Part shown: in pieces, positions 30,224 through 39,277 of the stretch | Position numbering within the stretch: the stretch's first letter is position 1 | Layout: the number at the start of each line of letters is the position of its first letter | Origin: an uncultured beta proteobacterium | Lineage (GTDB): Bacteria; Pseudomonadota; Gammaproteobacteria; Burkholderiales; Burkholderiaceae_E | Assembly: GCA_903934295.1 (NCBI GenBank) | Contig: CAIZNI010000013.1 | Span: 164,888-228,887, forward strand | Reading direction: 5' to 3' | DNA: 64,000 nt | The notes under the pieces: generated by a model | The model's database searches: none | What the model was told of the DNA's origin: nothing | The model's input: the letters and a program-made list of their open reading frames with translations, nothing else | Translations under genes and position numbers: made by a program

Positions 30224-31240
30224 ATGGAAAATCGTTCAAGCGACGCGAGCAGCAGCGCCCCGGTACTGGAACGCATCCTCTATGAAGTGAAGAAGGTGGT
30301 GGTGGGCCAGGACCACTTCCTGGAGCGGATGATGGTCGCCATCCTGGCGCAGGGCCATCTGCTGGTCGAGGGCGTGCCGGGCCTGGCCAAGACGCTGACC
30401 GTCAAGACGCTGGCGAGCGTGATCCAGGGCGGCTTCAAGCGCATCCAGTTCACCCCCGATCTGGTGCCCGCCGACCTGATCGGCACCCGCATCTACAACC
30501 AGAAGACGGGCGAATTCGCCACCGCGCTGGGACCGGTGTTCACCAACCTGCTGCTGGCCGACGAGATCAATCGTGCGCCGGCCAAGGTCCAGAGCGCGCT
30601 GCTCGAAGTCATGCAGGAGCATCAGGTGACGATTGCCGGCGAGACCTATCCGGTGGGCGAACCGTTCCTGGTCATGGCGACCCAGAATCCGATCGAGACC
30701 GAGGGCACCTATCCGCTGCCCGAGGCGCAGGTCGATCGCTTCATGATGAAGGTGCTGGTGGGCTATCCCCGTGAGGAGGAGGAGTTTGTCATCGTCGAGC
30801 GGGTCACCGGCCCGCGGCCGACCGTCTCGCCGGTGGCCACCACCGAGCAGTTGCGCGAGTTGCAGGCGCTGGCCCGCCAGGGTTTCGTCGACCCGGTCCT
30901 GATCCAGTACGCGGTGCGTCTGGTCGGGGCCACGCGCGACCCGGCCCGCTGCGGGCTCCCCGACCTGTCGCGCCACCTGGCGTTCGGCGCGAGTCCGCGC
31001 GCCTCGATCCACCTGATCGAGGGCGCCCGGGCGCTCGCCTTCCTGCGTGGTCGCGACTATGTGTTCCCGCAGGATCTGCTGGACATCGCCCCGGATGTCC
31101 TGCGCCATCGCCTGGTGTTGTCCTACGAGGCGCTGTCCGACGGCGTGTCCGCCGATCAGCTGATCGCGCGGTTGCTGCAGCACCTGCCGCCGCCCGAAAA
31201 ACCGCTCGAATCCCATGTCCGAATCCCCCGGGGCGTCTGA
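30224..31240 (+). CDS. MoxR-family AAA+ ATPase
   Basis: 338 residues. Walker A GVPGLAKTLTVKTLA at ~50-60, Walker B NLLLADEINRAPAKVQSALLEVMQE, sensor region FLVMATQNPIETEGTYPLPEAQVDRFMM, and the C-terminal lid GASPRASIHLIEGARALAFLRGRDYV. MoxR ATPases act as chaperones for maturation or activation of complexes together with VWA proteins. The 3' end overlaps the DUF58 gene by 26 bp, the standard MoxR-DUF58-VWA arrangement. Confidence 0.95.
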   Translation: MENRSSDASSSAPVLERILYEVKKVVVGQDHFLERMMVAILAQGHLLVEGVPGLAKTLTVKTLASVIQGGFKRIQFTPDLVPADLIGTRIYNQKTGEFATALGPVFTNLLLADEINRAPAKVQSALLEVMQEHQVTIAGETYPVGEPFLVMATQNPIETEGTYPLPEAQVDRFMMKVLVGYPREEEEFVIVERVTGPRPTVSPVATTEQLRELQALARQGFVDPVLIQYAVRLVGATRDPARCGLPDLSRHLAFGASPRASIHLIEGARALAFLRGRDYVFPQDLLDIAPDVLRHRLVLSYEALSDGVSADQLIARLLQHLPPPEKPLESHVRIPRGV

Positions 31241-32225
31241 GCGGCTGCTGCGGCGCATCGAGTGGACCTCGTTGCGCCGTCTGGACGGCCTGCTGCAGGG
31301 TGACTACCGCACGCTGCTGCGCGGGGCCGGGCTGGATCTGGCCGACCTGCGCGAGTACCAGTTTCAGGACGACGTGCGGCGCATCGACTGGAACGCGACC
31401 GCCCGGCTCGATGTTCCCCAGGTGCGCGATTACCTCGAGGACCGCGAACTCGCCGCCTGGTTCGTGCTCGATCTGAGCGCCTCGGTCGACTTCGGTTCGG
31501 GCGCGGTCAGCAAGCGCGACCTGTGCGCCGGGTTCACCGGTCTGCTGGGGCGGGTGCTGCTGCGGCACGGCAATCGGGTGGGTGCGGTCTGCGCAGGCGG
31601 TGACGGTGCCTGCACCGTGCTGCCCGCGCGCGGCGGTCGGACGCACCTGCTGCATCTGCTGTCGCGCATCGCCGCGAAGGTATCGGGAACAGGCGCGGGG
31701 GCGGTGGCAACGCCAGCGCCAGGGCCAGGGCCAGGGCCAGCACCCGCACCGGGCGGGCTCACCGATCTGGGTGCCATGCTCACCCGCGCGGCCGGGCTCA
31801 TCCGGCGCCGTTCGCTGGTGCTGGTGGTCTCCGACTTCATCAGCACGCCCGGTTGGGAGCAAGCGTTGGCGCGCCTGTCGATGCGCCATGACGTCATCGC
31901 GGTGCGTCTGCTCGATCCGCTCGAGGAGCGTCTGCCCGACCTCGGGCTCGTGCCCTTGCGCGACTCGGAAACCGGCGACTGGCTGATGGTCGACACCGGC
32001 GATCGCGGCGTGCGGGCGCGCTACGAGGCGCTGGCGCAGGCTGCGGACGAACGGCTGCAGGCCGCGCTGGCGCGAGCCGGTGTCGATGCGCTGGAATTGC
32101 GCTGCGACGAGGACGTCGCGCAGGCGCTGTTCGGTTTTCTGCAGTTGCGCAAGCAGCGGGCACGCCTGAGTGCGGGGGCCGCTTCGGCGGCGATGGCGGC
32201 GCTGGCCGCGGGGAGGGTCGTGTGA
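31215..32225 (+). CDS. DUF58 domain-containing protein
   Basis: 336 residues. The DUF58 core LREYQFQDDVRRIDWNATARLD is at ~55-75, followed by a VWA-like fold (AAWFVLDLSASVDFG with a DxSxS-like MIDAS start; LVLVVSDFIS). A Pro/Gly/Ala repeat made of 6-bp units lies near 31722-31750. Function is inferred only from the constant association with MoxR ATPases. It overlaps moxR by 26 bp and the VWA gene by 4 bp. Confidence 0.93.
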   Translation: MSESPGASERLLRRIEWTSLRRLDGLLQGDYRTLLRGAGLDLADLREYQFQDDVRRIDWNATARLDVPQVRDYLEDRELAAWFVLDLSASVDFGSGAVSKRDLCAGFTGLLGRVLLRHGNRVGAVCAGGDGACTVLPARGGRTHLLHLLSRIAAKVSGTGAGAVATPAPGPGPGPAPAPGGLTDLGAMLTRAAGLIRRRSLVLVVSDFISTPGWEQALARLSMRHDVIAVRLLDPLEERLPDLGLVPLRDSETGDWLMVDTGDRGVRARYEALAQAADERLQAALARAGVDALELRCDEDVAQALFGFLQLRKQRARLSAGAASAAMAALAAGRVV

Positions 32226-33259
32226 CGTTTCTCTGGCCCGAACTGCTGTGGTTGCTCCTGGCCCTGCCGCTGCTGGTGCTGGCCTATCGCTGGCTGCTGC
32301 GCCGGCGCGGCGGGTCGACGCTTCGGTTTGCCAGCCTGGGGCTGGTGCGCGAGGCGGTGGGGCAGGGCGTGCGCTGGCGCCGGCATCTGCCGGCCGCGCT
32401 GCTGCTGGCTGCGCTGGCGGCCTCGGTGCTGGCGCTGGCCCGGCCCTCGGCGGTGCTGTCGCTGCCCGCGCGGGATCGCACGCTGATCCTGGCGGTGGAT
32501 GTGTCGGGCAGCATGCAGGCCCGCGATGTGAAACCCGACCGGATCGGCGCGGTGCAGGCGGCGCTGCGCGAGTTTGTGGCCGGTCTGCCCGACACCACGC
32601 GGGTCGGCCTGGTGACTTTCGCGGCCACCGCTGCCGTGGCCCAGCCGCCAACCCTGCAGCGCGATGACCTGATCGCCGCCCTCGATGCCTTGAAACTGCA
32701 GCGGGGCACCGCCACCGGGAGCGCGATCCTGGTTTCGCTGCAGCTGCTCTTTCCCGACGTCGAGTTCGATCTGCAGGCGGTGAATCCGCGCCGTGCCGCC
32801 GCCGCGCCGAGCGAATCGGGTTCCTTGCCGCCCAAAGTGGCCCCTGCGCCGGCGGCACCCGGCTCGTTTCGCTCGGCGGCGATCATCCTGTTGTCCGATG
32901 GTCAGCAGAACGTCGGGCCGGATGCGGTCGCGTCGGCGCGCCTGGCTGCGGAGCGTGGCGTGCGGGTCTTCACCGTCGGCATCGGCACCGCGGCCGGCGA
33001 GATGCTGGGCGCCGACGGCTGGTCGATGCGGGTCCGGCTCGACGAAGACACGCTCACCCGCGTGGCCGAGGTGACGCAGGCGCGCTATTTCCGTGCGGCC
33101 AGCGCCGCCGAACTGCGCGCCGCCCATGACGCGCTGAGTACCCGGATCGCCTTCGAGCGGCGCGAACTCGAGATCACCGCGCTGCTGGCTGGGCTGGCAG
33201 GGCTGCTGATGCTGGCGGGCGGGGCGCTCTCAGCGTTCTGGTTCGGTCGGCTCGACTAG
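32222..33259 (+). CDS. VWA-domain membrane protein, BatA-like
   Basis: 345 residues from a GTG that overlaps the DUF58 stop (GTGA). Two N-terminal helices (LLWLLLALPLLVLAYRWLL; LPAALLLAALAASVLALA), then a von Willebrand A domain with an intact MIDAS: DVSGSM, the Thr of GTATGS, and LLSDGQQNVGPD. A C-terminal helix (ALLAGLAGLLMLAGGALSAFW) follows. It resembles BatA of aerotolerance-type operons; BatB, BatC and BatD are not adjacent. It is probably the membrane partner of the MoxR ATPase and ends the operon. Confidence 0.92.
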   Translation: MTFLWPELLWLLLALPLLVLAYRWLLRRRGGSTLRFASLGLVREAVGQGVRWRRHLPAALLLAALAASVLALARPSAVLSLPARDRTLILAVDVSGSMQARDVKPDRIGAVQAALREFVAGLPDTTRVGLVTFAATAAVAQPPTLQRDDLIAALDALKLQRGTATGSAILVSLQLLFPDVEFDLQAVNPRRAAAAPSESGSLPPKVAPAPAAPGSFRSAAIILLSDGQQNVGPDAVASARLAAERGVRVFTVGIGTAAGEMLGADGWSMRVRLDEDTLTRVAEVTQARYFRAASAAELRAAHDALSTRIAFERRELEITALLAGLAGLLMLAGGALSAFWFGRLD

Positions 33260-33400
33260 CCCGCCGACGCGTCTCGGACGGCACGGGGCTGCTTTGACCT
33301 CCCCGGCAATCTCTGCGACCATCGCCCGCCGAATCGGTTTTCAGCCGTCGCATCGCCATTCCCCGGAATCGCTCCGGATCCCTCGAGGAGACTCTCCCCC

Positions 33401-34666
33401 ATGTACAAGACCGCTGCGAAGTTTTCGCTCAAGAAGGTCGCCCTTGCTGTCGCGGTGGCGCTCGGCGCCACCGTCGCACTGCAACCGGCGTCGGCTCAGA
33501 AGGCTGCCAAGGCCCCCCTCGTCATCAAGATCTCGGATGGCGTGGTGAAGATCGGGCAGCTCAACGACATGAACAGCCTCTACGCCGACCTTACCGGGCA
33601 GGGCACGGTTGAAGCCGGCAAGATGGCGATCGAGGACTTTGGCGGCAAAGTCCATGGGTTCCCGATCGAACTCGTGTATGCCGATCATCAGAACAAGGCC
33701 GATCTCGCCGCCGCCAAGGCGCGTGAATGGTTCGACTCCCAGAAGGTTGACATCCTCGGTGACGTTGGCGCCTCAGCGACCGCATTGGCCGCCTCTGAGG
33801 TGGCTCGTCAGCGGAACAAGCTTGCGCTGCTCTCGGGCCCGGGCGCGAGTCGCCTGACCAATGAGTCCTGCAACGCGGTCACCATCCACTACGCCTGGGA
33901 TACCTACGCGCTCGCGCAGGTTGTTGGCCGCGGGGTTGTCAAGACCGGCGGCGACTCGTGGTTTTTCCTGACGGCCGACTACGCCTTCGGGCATGCGCTC
34001 GAGAAGGACACCTCCGATGTGGTCAAGGCCGAGGGGGGCAAGGTGGTCGGCGGCGTGCGCCATCCCCTGAACACCAATGACTTCTCGTCCTTCCTGCTGC
34101 AGGCGCAGTCATCGAAGGCCAAGATCATCGGCCTGGCCAATGCTGGCGGCGACACGATCAACTCGATCAAGTCTGCCAACGAATTCGGCCTGACCAAGAA
34201 TCAGCGGCTGGCCGGACTGCTGCTCTTCGACAACGACGTGCATTCGCTCGGCCTACAGGTCACGCAGGGCATGTTGCTGGCCTCCGCTTTCTACTGGGAC
34301 ATGAACGACGAGACCCGGAAATGGTCGCGACGCTTCTTCGAACGCATGAAGAAGATGCCCAACATGCTGCAGGCAGGAACATACTCGTCGACGCTCCACT
34401 ACCTGAAGGCGGTGCAGGCCACCGGCACCGACGACACCGACACCGTCAACAAGTGGATGCGAGCCAACCCGATCAACGACATGTTCGTGAAGAATGGGCG
34501 CATCCGGGAAGACGGCCGGATGATGCGCGAAATGTACCTTTTCGAGGTGAAATCGCCCGCCGAGTCCAAGTATCCCTGGGACTACTTCAAGTTGAAGGCC
34601 ACCGTGCCGGCCGAACAAGCCTTCCGCCCGCTCAGCCAGAGCGTCTGCCCGCTGGTCAAGAAGTAA
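33401..34666 (+). CDS. ABC transporter periplasmic binding protein, branched-chain amino acid (LivK) type, solitary
   Basis: 421 residues. A signal peptide (basic start, VALAVAVALGATVALQPASAQ) precedes a type I binding-protein fold: IKIGQLNDMNSLYADLTGQGTVEAGKMAIEDFGG, ELVYADHQNKADLAAAKAREW and TADYAFGHALEKDTSDVVKAEGGKVVG. The ligand cannot be named; the family also binds amides and aromatic acids. No LivHMGF permease or ATPase genes lie nearby, so it must share a transporter encoded elsewhere. It has its own 141-bp leader with AGGAGA before the ATG. Confidence 0.9.
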   Translation: MYKTAAKFSLKKVALAVAVALGATVALQPASAQKAAKAPLVIKISDGVVKIGQLNDMNSLYADLTGQGTVEAGKMAIEDFGGKVHGFPIELVYADHQNKADLAAAKAREWFDSQKVDILGDVGASATALAASEVARQRNKLALLSGPGASRLTNESCNAVTIHYAWDTYALAQVVGRGVVKTGGDSWFFLTADYAFGHALEKDTSDVVKAEGGKVVGGVRHPLNTNDFSSFLLQAQSSKAKIIGLANAGGDTINSIKSANEFGLTKNQRLAGLLLFDNDVHSLGLQVTQGMLLASAFYWDMNDETRKWSRRFFERMKKMPNMLQAGTYSSTLHYLKAVQATGTDDTDTVNKWMRANPINDMFVKNGRIREDGRMMREMYLFEVKSPAESKYPWDYFKLKATVPAEQAFRPLSQSVCPLVKK

Positions 34667-34792
34667 TCGCTTGTCGGGTGCCTGCGCCGCGCCTCCGGGT
34701 GTGGGCGCGGGCCGCCTGAGTGGCGGCTGCCAGCCCGGGACCGACGCAGACCGAGCCGGGGCTGCGTTCCCGAGCGGCGCGCTGGAGACTGC

Positions 34793-35164
34793 ATGAAGGC
34801 ACTCAATGTGCTCGGCAACGAACTCGTTGCCTGCTCGTACGACCCGCTCACCGGCTGGTACCGGGATGGCTGCTGCCACACCGACGCCCAGGACGCGGGC
34901 AGCCATGTCATCTGCGCCCGGATGACCACCGCGTTCCTGAACCAGCAGTTCGAGGCCGGCAACGACCTGATCACGCCGCGGCCCGAGCATCGCTTCAAGG
35001 GGCTGAAGGCGGGTGACCGGTGGTGCGTGTGCGCGCTGCGGTGGAAGCAGGCCTTACTGGAAGGCTGTGCGCCCCCCGTGGTGCTCGAGAGCACCCACCA
35101 GCGGGCGCTGGATTTCGTGCCGCTGGACTGGCTGCAGGGCCCCAGCGGCGACCCGGCGAGCTGA
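34793..35164 (+). CDS. DUF2237 family protein
   Basis: 123 residues. The entire family pattern is visible: LNVLGNELVACSYDPLTGWYRDGCC, SHVICARMTTAFLNQQFEAGNDLITPRPEHRFKGLKAGDRWCVCALRW and ESTHQRALDFVPLDWL. The family is conserved in proteobacteria and cyanobacteria, with several invariant cysteines and no proven function. It is 126 bp downstream of the binding protein and convergent with the Old Yellow Enzyme. Confidence 0.92.
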   Translation: MKALNVLGNELVACSYDPLTGWYRDGCCHTDAQDAGSHVICARMTTAFLNQQFEAGNDLITPRPEHRFKGLKAGDRWCVCALRWKQALLEGCAPPVVLESTHQRALDFVPLDWLQGPSGDPAS

Positions 35165-35180
35165 CCCATCCGGTTTACCT

Positions 35181-35218
35181 CCGGATCCCGGCTGACATTG
35201 GCCAGCCCGGAGATCCGG
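35181..35218. terminator. Strong hairpin between convergent genes
   Basis: CCGGATC (35181-35187) pairs with GATCCGG (35212-35218). An inner stem CGGCTG pairs with CAGCC-G around a 9-base loop, with one bulge. It lies between the DUF2237 stop and the Old Yellow Enzyme stop, as expected for a bidirectional terminator, although T-runs are lacking. Confidence 0.55.
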
Positions 35219-35231
35219 CCCGCGGGCCGCT

Positions 35232-36377
35232 TCAGGTGCCGGTGTGCGTCGAAGGACGCAGCTGCGGCATCGCCGCCGCCCGCTTGCCCAGCCACCAGCC
35301 GTAGGCGTCGGGCACCATCGCAAAGCCCGGATCGATGCCCATTTTTTGTGCGGCGTCCATCGCCCAGTTGGGGTTGTAGAGCATCTCGCGCGCGAGCGCG
35401 ATCAGATCGGCATCCCCCGATTGCAGGATCGCTTCGGCCTGGTCGTGGTGCACGATCAGTCCCACCGCCATGCTGCCGATGCCGGCCTGCTGGCGGATCG
35501 CACGGGCGAAGGGCACCTGGTAGCCGTAGCCGATCGGTGCGCTGCTGACCGGGCGCGCCAGGATGCCGCCGGCGCTGCAATCGATGATGTCGACGCCGCA
35601 GCCCTTGAGCTCGCGCGCGAGCGCCACGCTTTCGGCCGGTCCCCAGCCCGCGTCGTCGTCGACCGACAGCCGCATGAACAGCGGCTTGTGCTCGGGCCAG
35701 TTGGCGCGCACGCAGCGCGAGACCTCGAGCGCGAAGCGCATCCGGTTCTCGAGGCTGCCGCCATATTCGTCGTTGCGCTGGTTGGCCTGCGGGGAGAGGA
35801 ACTGGTGGATGAGAAACCCGTGCGCACCGTGGATCTCGACCACGTCGAAGCCGGCCTTGTCGGCCCGCGCGGCGGCCGCGCCCCAGTCGAGCGCGAGCTG
35901 GCGGATCTCGGCGATCGTCAGCGCGCGCGGCACCGGGCTGCGTTCATCGGCGGGCAGCGCGCTTGGCGCGACGAGTTCCCATTGATCCCAGTCGGCGATG
36001 CCGGGGTTCTCGGTCAGCGGGCGGCCGCCCTCCCAGGGGCGGGCGCCGCGTGACTTGCGACCGGAATGGCCCAGCTGGATGCCGCAGGCCGAGCCGCACT
36101 GGCGCACCAGCTCGACGATGCGCGCCAGCGGCGCGATGAAGCGGTCGTCCCACAGGCCCAGGTCACCGACCGTGCCGCAGCCGCGGCGTTCGATCTTGGT
36201 GGATTCGACGATCACCAGCCCGGCGCCACCGGCGGCATATCGGCCGGCATTCATCAGGTGCCAGTCGGTGGGCATGCCGGCGACCGCGGCGTACTGGTGC
36301 ATGGGCGCGACCACCACCCGGTTCTTCAGGGTGAGCCCACGCAGGGCAAGAGGGGTGAACAGCAGCGGTTGGCTCAT
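35232..36377 (-). CDS. NADH:flavin oxidoreductase, Old Yellow Enzyme family (YqjM/XenA-like)
   Basis: 381 residues from the ATG at 36377. An FMN TIM barrel: LFTPLALRGLTLKNRVVVAPMHQYAA, ESTKIERRGCGTVGDLGLWDD, GIQLGHSGRKS with the active-site His, and FDVVEIHGAHGFLIHQFLSPQANQRNDEYGGSLENRMRF. MRLSVDDDAGWG and DLIALAREMLYNPNW follow. YqjM-type enzymes reduce activated C=C bonds or nitro compounds; the physiological substrate is not known. Open frame upstream of 36377 lacks similarity. Confidence 0.94.
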   Translation of the reverse strand: MSQPLLFTPLALRGLTLKNRVVVAPMHQYAAVAGMPTDWHLMNAGRYAAGGAGLVIVESTKIERRGCGTVGDLGLWDDRFIAPLARIVELVRQCGSACGIQLGHSGRKSRGARPWEGGRPLTENPGIADWDQWELVAPSALPADERSPVPRALTIAEIRQLALDWGAAAARADKAGFDVVEIHGAHGFLIHQFLSPQANQRNDEYGGSLENRMRFALEVSRCVRANWPEHKPLFMRLSVDDDAGWGPAESVALARELKGCGVDIIDCSAGGILARPVSSAPIGYGYQVPFARAIRQQAGIGSMAVGLIVHHDQAEAILQSGDADLIALAREMLYNPNWAMDAAQKMGIDPGFAMVPDAYGWWLGKRAAAMPQLRPSTHTGT

Positions 36378-36609
36378 GGCGGAACGCTTCCAGGTCGGGC
36401 GGGGGGCGGCCTGACGGGCCGGTGAAGGGGACTGCCCGGATTGTATGAGCGCGGGCGCCGGGCCCGTGCCGCCCGGGCGCCGTCGCATTTCGAATCCGGG
36501 TACGGCGGGGCGGCGCGGGCGCGCGCGCCGGGGCATGATCGTGACCGGCACGGGGCAGGACCGCCCTTCACATCGAGCCGCCACGGCGCTCACCGGAACT
36601 GGAAACCTC
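36378..36609. promoter_or_regulatory. Divergent intergenic region, OYE / cinA-like
   Basis: 232 bp between the divergent starts of the Old Yellow Enzyme and the CinA-domain gene. It must contain promoters for both. I see GC-rich sequence without a clear -10 box, palindrome or small gene. Confidence 0.35.
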
Positions 36610-37113
36610 ATGAATGAACTGATCGAGCAGGCGCGGGCGATCGCCGCGATCCTGAAGGCGCGCGGGCAGACGATCTCGGTGTCCGAGTCATCGACCGGTG
36701 GCCTGGTGTCGGCCTGCCTGCTGGCGATCCCGGGCGCATCGGCGTACTACCTGGGCGGTGCGGTGGTCTACACGCGCCGCGCGCGCGCGCTGCTCAGCGG
36801 GATCCCGGACGCCTCGATGCAGGGCATCCGCTCGTCCAGCGAGCCCTATGCCCAGCTGCTCGCGCGAACCTCGCGCGAGCGCTTCGGCGCCACCTGGGCG
36901 CTGGCCGAAACCGGCGCCAGCGGGCCGAGCGGCAACGTCTACGGCGATGCGCCCGGCCACTCCTGTCTGGCGCTGGCCGGTCCGCTGGACCGGGTGATCA
37001 CGCTGGAGACCGGCAGCGACGACCGGGTGGCCAACATGCGCGCGTTCGCGGCGGCGGCGCTGTCGCTGCTGGCGCAGGGACTGGCTGAAACCGGCGACCA
37101 AGCGCGCGCTTAG
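36610..37113 (+). CDS. CinA C-terminal domain protein (PncC-type nicotinamide-nucleotide amidohydrolase)
   Basis: 167 residues from the ATG at 36610. The domain signature is ISVSESSTGGLVSACLLAIPGASAYYLGGAVVYTRRAR, with ALAETGASGPSGNVYGDAPGH downstream. The family deamidates nicotinamide mononucleotide in the pyridine nucleotide salvage cycle. This copy has ESSTGG where many PncC proteins have ESCTGG, and TGASGP for the usual GVAGPGG, so activity is likely but not certain. It is a stand-alone domain without the CinA N-terminal MoaB-like part. Confidence 0.87.
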   Translation: MNELIEQARAIAAILKARGQTISVSESSTGGLVSACLLAIPGASAYYLGGAVVYTRRARALLSGIPDASMQGIRSSSEPYAQLLARTSRERFGATWALAETGASGPSGNVYGDAPGHSCLALAGPLDRVITLETGSDDRVANMRAFAAAALSLLAQGLAETGDQARA

Positions 37114-37161
37114 GCGAACGGTTCAACCGGCTGAGCCGGGCGGTGTCGCCCGGCTGCCCGC

Positions 37162-38127
37162 TCAGTCGGCCTTGATGTTGCGTTCGCGGATGATCCGGCT
37201 CCAGCGCACGATCTCGCGCTGGATCAGCGCATCGAGTTCGTCGGCGGACCCGGGCGTGATCTGGGTCCCCATTTTTTCCAGCCGTGCGATCGTCTCCGGT
37301 GTGGCGAGCGCCTTCTGGAGCTCGTCGGAGAGCCGCTGCACGATCTCGCGCGGGGTGCCGGCGGGCGCGGCCATTCCGTACCAGGGCAGGAACGAGGCTT
37401 CCGGATAGCCGGCCTGCGCCACCGTGGGCACATCGGGCAACTCGGGCGAGCGGCGCGGCGCACCGATCGCCAGGGCGCGCAGCTTGCCGTCCTTCACATG
37501 CGGCATCGCCAGCGCCTGGGTCACCAGGCCGAAGCTGACCTGCCCGCTGAACAGATCGGCCATCATCGGCGGCTGGCCCTTGTAGTTGATGTCGATCATG
37601 TCGATCCCGGTCAGGCTGAAGAAGAGCTCCTGGCCGAGGTGGTTCGAGCTGCCGATCCCGGGGTTGGACACATTGAGCTTGCCCGGGCGCGCCCGCGCAT
37701 ACTCGACGAGTTCCTTCAGGCTGCGGACCGGCAGCGAGGCCGGCACCACGAACAGGTTGGGCGGCGCGCCGATCAGACCCACGCCGGTGAAATCGGCCGG
37801 CTTCCAGCGCACGCCCTGCGCGAGTATCGGATTGGTCGCCAGGTAGGTCGACACCATGAGCAGGGTGTAGCCATCGGCCGGCGAGCGTGCCACCGCCTCG
37901 GCTCCGATGTTGGCATTGGCCCCCGGACGCGCCTCGACGACGATCGGCTGCTTCAGGCCGGTGGCCATTCTTTCGGCCACGATGCGGGCGACGATGTCGA
38001 CCACCCCGCCCGCCGGATAGGGCACGATCAGCTTGATCGGTTTGGACGGATAGGCTTCCTGGGCGCCGGCCAGCCCGGTCAAGAAGGGGGCGGCGGCGCC
38101 GGCCTGAAGAATCGCGCGTCGTTTCAT
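37162..38127 (-). CDS. Bug-family tripartite tricarboxylate transporter binding protein, solitary
   Basis: 321 residues from the ATG at 38127 (KRRAILQAG gives a Tat-like twin-arginine signal). The Bug fold follows: YPSKPIKLIVPYPAGGVVDIVARIVAERM, VVEARPGANANIGAEAVARSPADGYTLLM, and the conserved INYKGQPPMMADLFSGQVSFG. These periplasmic proteins bind carboxylates, amides or nicotinate-like ligands. No TctA or TctB membrane genes are adjacent, typical of the many orphan Bug proteins in Burkholderiales. Divergent from the YhdH-like gene. Confidence 0.94.
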   Translation of the reverse strand: MKRRAILQAGAAAPFLTGLAGAQEAYPSKPIKLIVPYPAGGVVDIVARIVAERMATGLKQPIVVEARPGANANIGAEAVARSPADGYTLLMVSTYLATNPILAQGVRWKPADFTGVGLIGAPPNLFVVPASLPVRSLKELVEYARARPGKLNVSNPGIGSSNHLGQELFFSLTGIDMIDINYKGQPPMMADLFSGQVSFGLVTQALAMPHVKDGKLRALAIGAPRRSPELPDVPTVAQAGYPEASFLPWYGMAAPAGTPREIVQRLSDELQKALATPETIARLEKMGTQITPGSADELDALIQREIVRWSRIIRERNIKAD

Positions 38128-38243
38128 GTTGGCTTCCAATGACGAATCGAGGGGCCGGCAGCGCGGCGCCCGAGGGGCGACTGTGGCAGTCTCGCGCTGA
38201 CCGGAATTTTCCGACGACAAGCTTACCCTGAGGACCGAAACCG

Positions 38244-39254
38244 ATGAGCATCGATGAAGCCTGCCTGCGAACCGCGGTTCGCGGGCTGCGGATCACCGCC
38301 GACCAGGGCCAGGTGGCGGCCGGGCTGGCCGACCTGACGGTGGCCGACCTGAGCGCCGGCAATGTGGTGGTGAAGGTGGCCTTTGCCGGCCTGAACTACA
38401 AGGATGCGCTGGCCACCACCACCGCCGGCAAGGTGATCCGCGACTTTCCTCGGGTCGGCGGCATCGACCTCGCGGGCACGGTGATCGCCTCCGACGACCC
38501 GGCGTTCGCGCCGGGCGACCGGGTGCTGGCGCATTCGCGTGGCATCGGGGTCGACCATGACGGCGGCTTTGCCACCCATGCGCGCCTGCCGGCCGCGTCG
38601 CTGCTGCCGGTGCCCGCCGCGCTCAGCCTACGCGAGGCCGGTGCACTCGGCGTGGCCGGCTACAGCGCGGCCCTGTGCGTGGAGCTGCTGGAAGAGCAGG
38701 GCGTGCATCCCGCCGGGGGACCGGTTCTGGTCAATGGCGCAAGCGGTGCCGTGGCCGGGCTGGCCATCGACATGCTGGGCGCGCTCGGCTATCAGGTGGT
38801 GGCCCTGAGCAGCAAGGCGACCGCGGCGGCCCGTCTGCGCGGACTCGGCGCGGCCGAGGTCGTGCTGGTCGACGAGATCGGCGACGAGGGCAAGCCGCTG
38901 GCGCGGGCCCGCTGGCAGGGCGCGATCGATTCGGTGGGCGGACGACAACTCGACTGGCTGATCCGCAGCGCGCAGCCGCGCGGCGTCATCGCCTGTCTGG
39001 GCAACGCGAGCGGCAACGCCCTGAGCACCAATGTGCTGCCGCTGATCCTGCGCGGCGTGCGGCTGGTGGGGGTGAACGCGATGGTCTACATCGATCGCCA
39101 GGCCCATCTCTGGCAGCGCATGGCCGGCGATCTCAAGCCGGTTCGACTGCTGTCGGAGATCCGGCTGATCGGGCTCGATGATCTCGGCGCTCACCTGCAG
39201 TTGATGCTCGACGGCAAGGCCGACGGGCGGGTGGTGCTGGCCCTGCCCGGCTGA
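38244..39254 (+). CDS. YhdH/YhfP-family quinone/acryloyl-CoA reductase (MDR superfamily)
   Basis: 336 residues. Zinc-free MDR: FAGLNYKDALATTTAGKVIRDFPRVGGIDLAGTV is the YhdH/AcuI signature, followed by PVLVNGASGAVAGLAIDMLGALGYQVVALS for NADP(H) binding. AcuI-type enzymes reduce acryloyl-CoA to propionyl-CoA and detoxify that intermediate. The crotonase on the opposite strand, 23 bp away and convergent, may share acyl-CoA metabolism, but nothing proves it. Confidence 0.9.
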   Translation: MSIDEACLRTAVRGLRITADQGQVAAGLADLTVADLSAGNVVVKVAFAGLNYKDALATTTAGKVIRDFPRVGGIDLAGTVIASDDPAFAPGDRVLAHSRGIGVDHDGGFATHARLPAASLLPVPAALSLREAGALGVAGYSAALCVELLEEQGVHPAGGPVLVNGASGAVAGLAIDMLGALGYQVVALSSKATAAARLRGLGAAEVVLVDEIGDEGKPLARARWQGAIDSVGGRQLDWLIRSAQPRGVIACLGNASGNALSTNVLPLILRGVRLVGVNAMVYIDRQAHLWQRMAGDLKPVRLLSEIRLIGLDDLGAHLQLMLDGKADGRVVLALPG

Positions 39255-39277
39255 GTGGCGCGCGGCGACCGGCAGCC

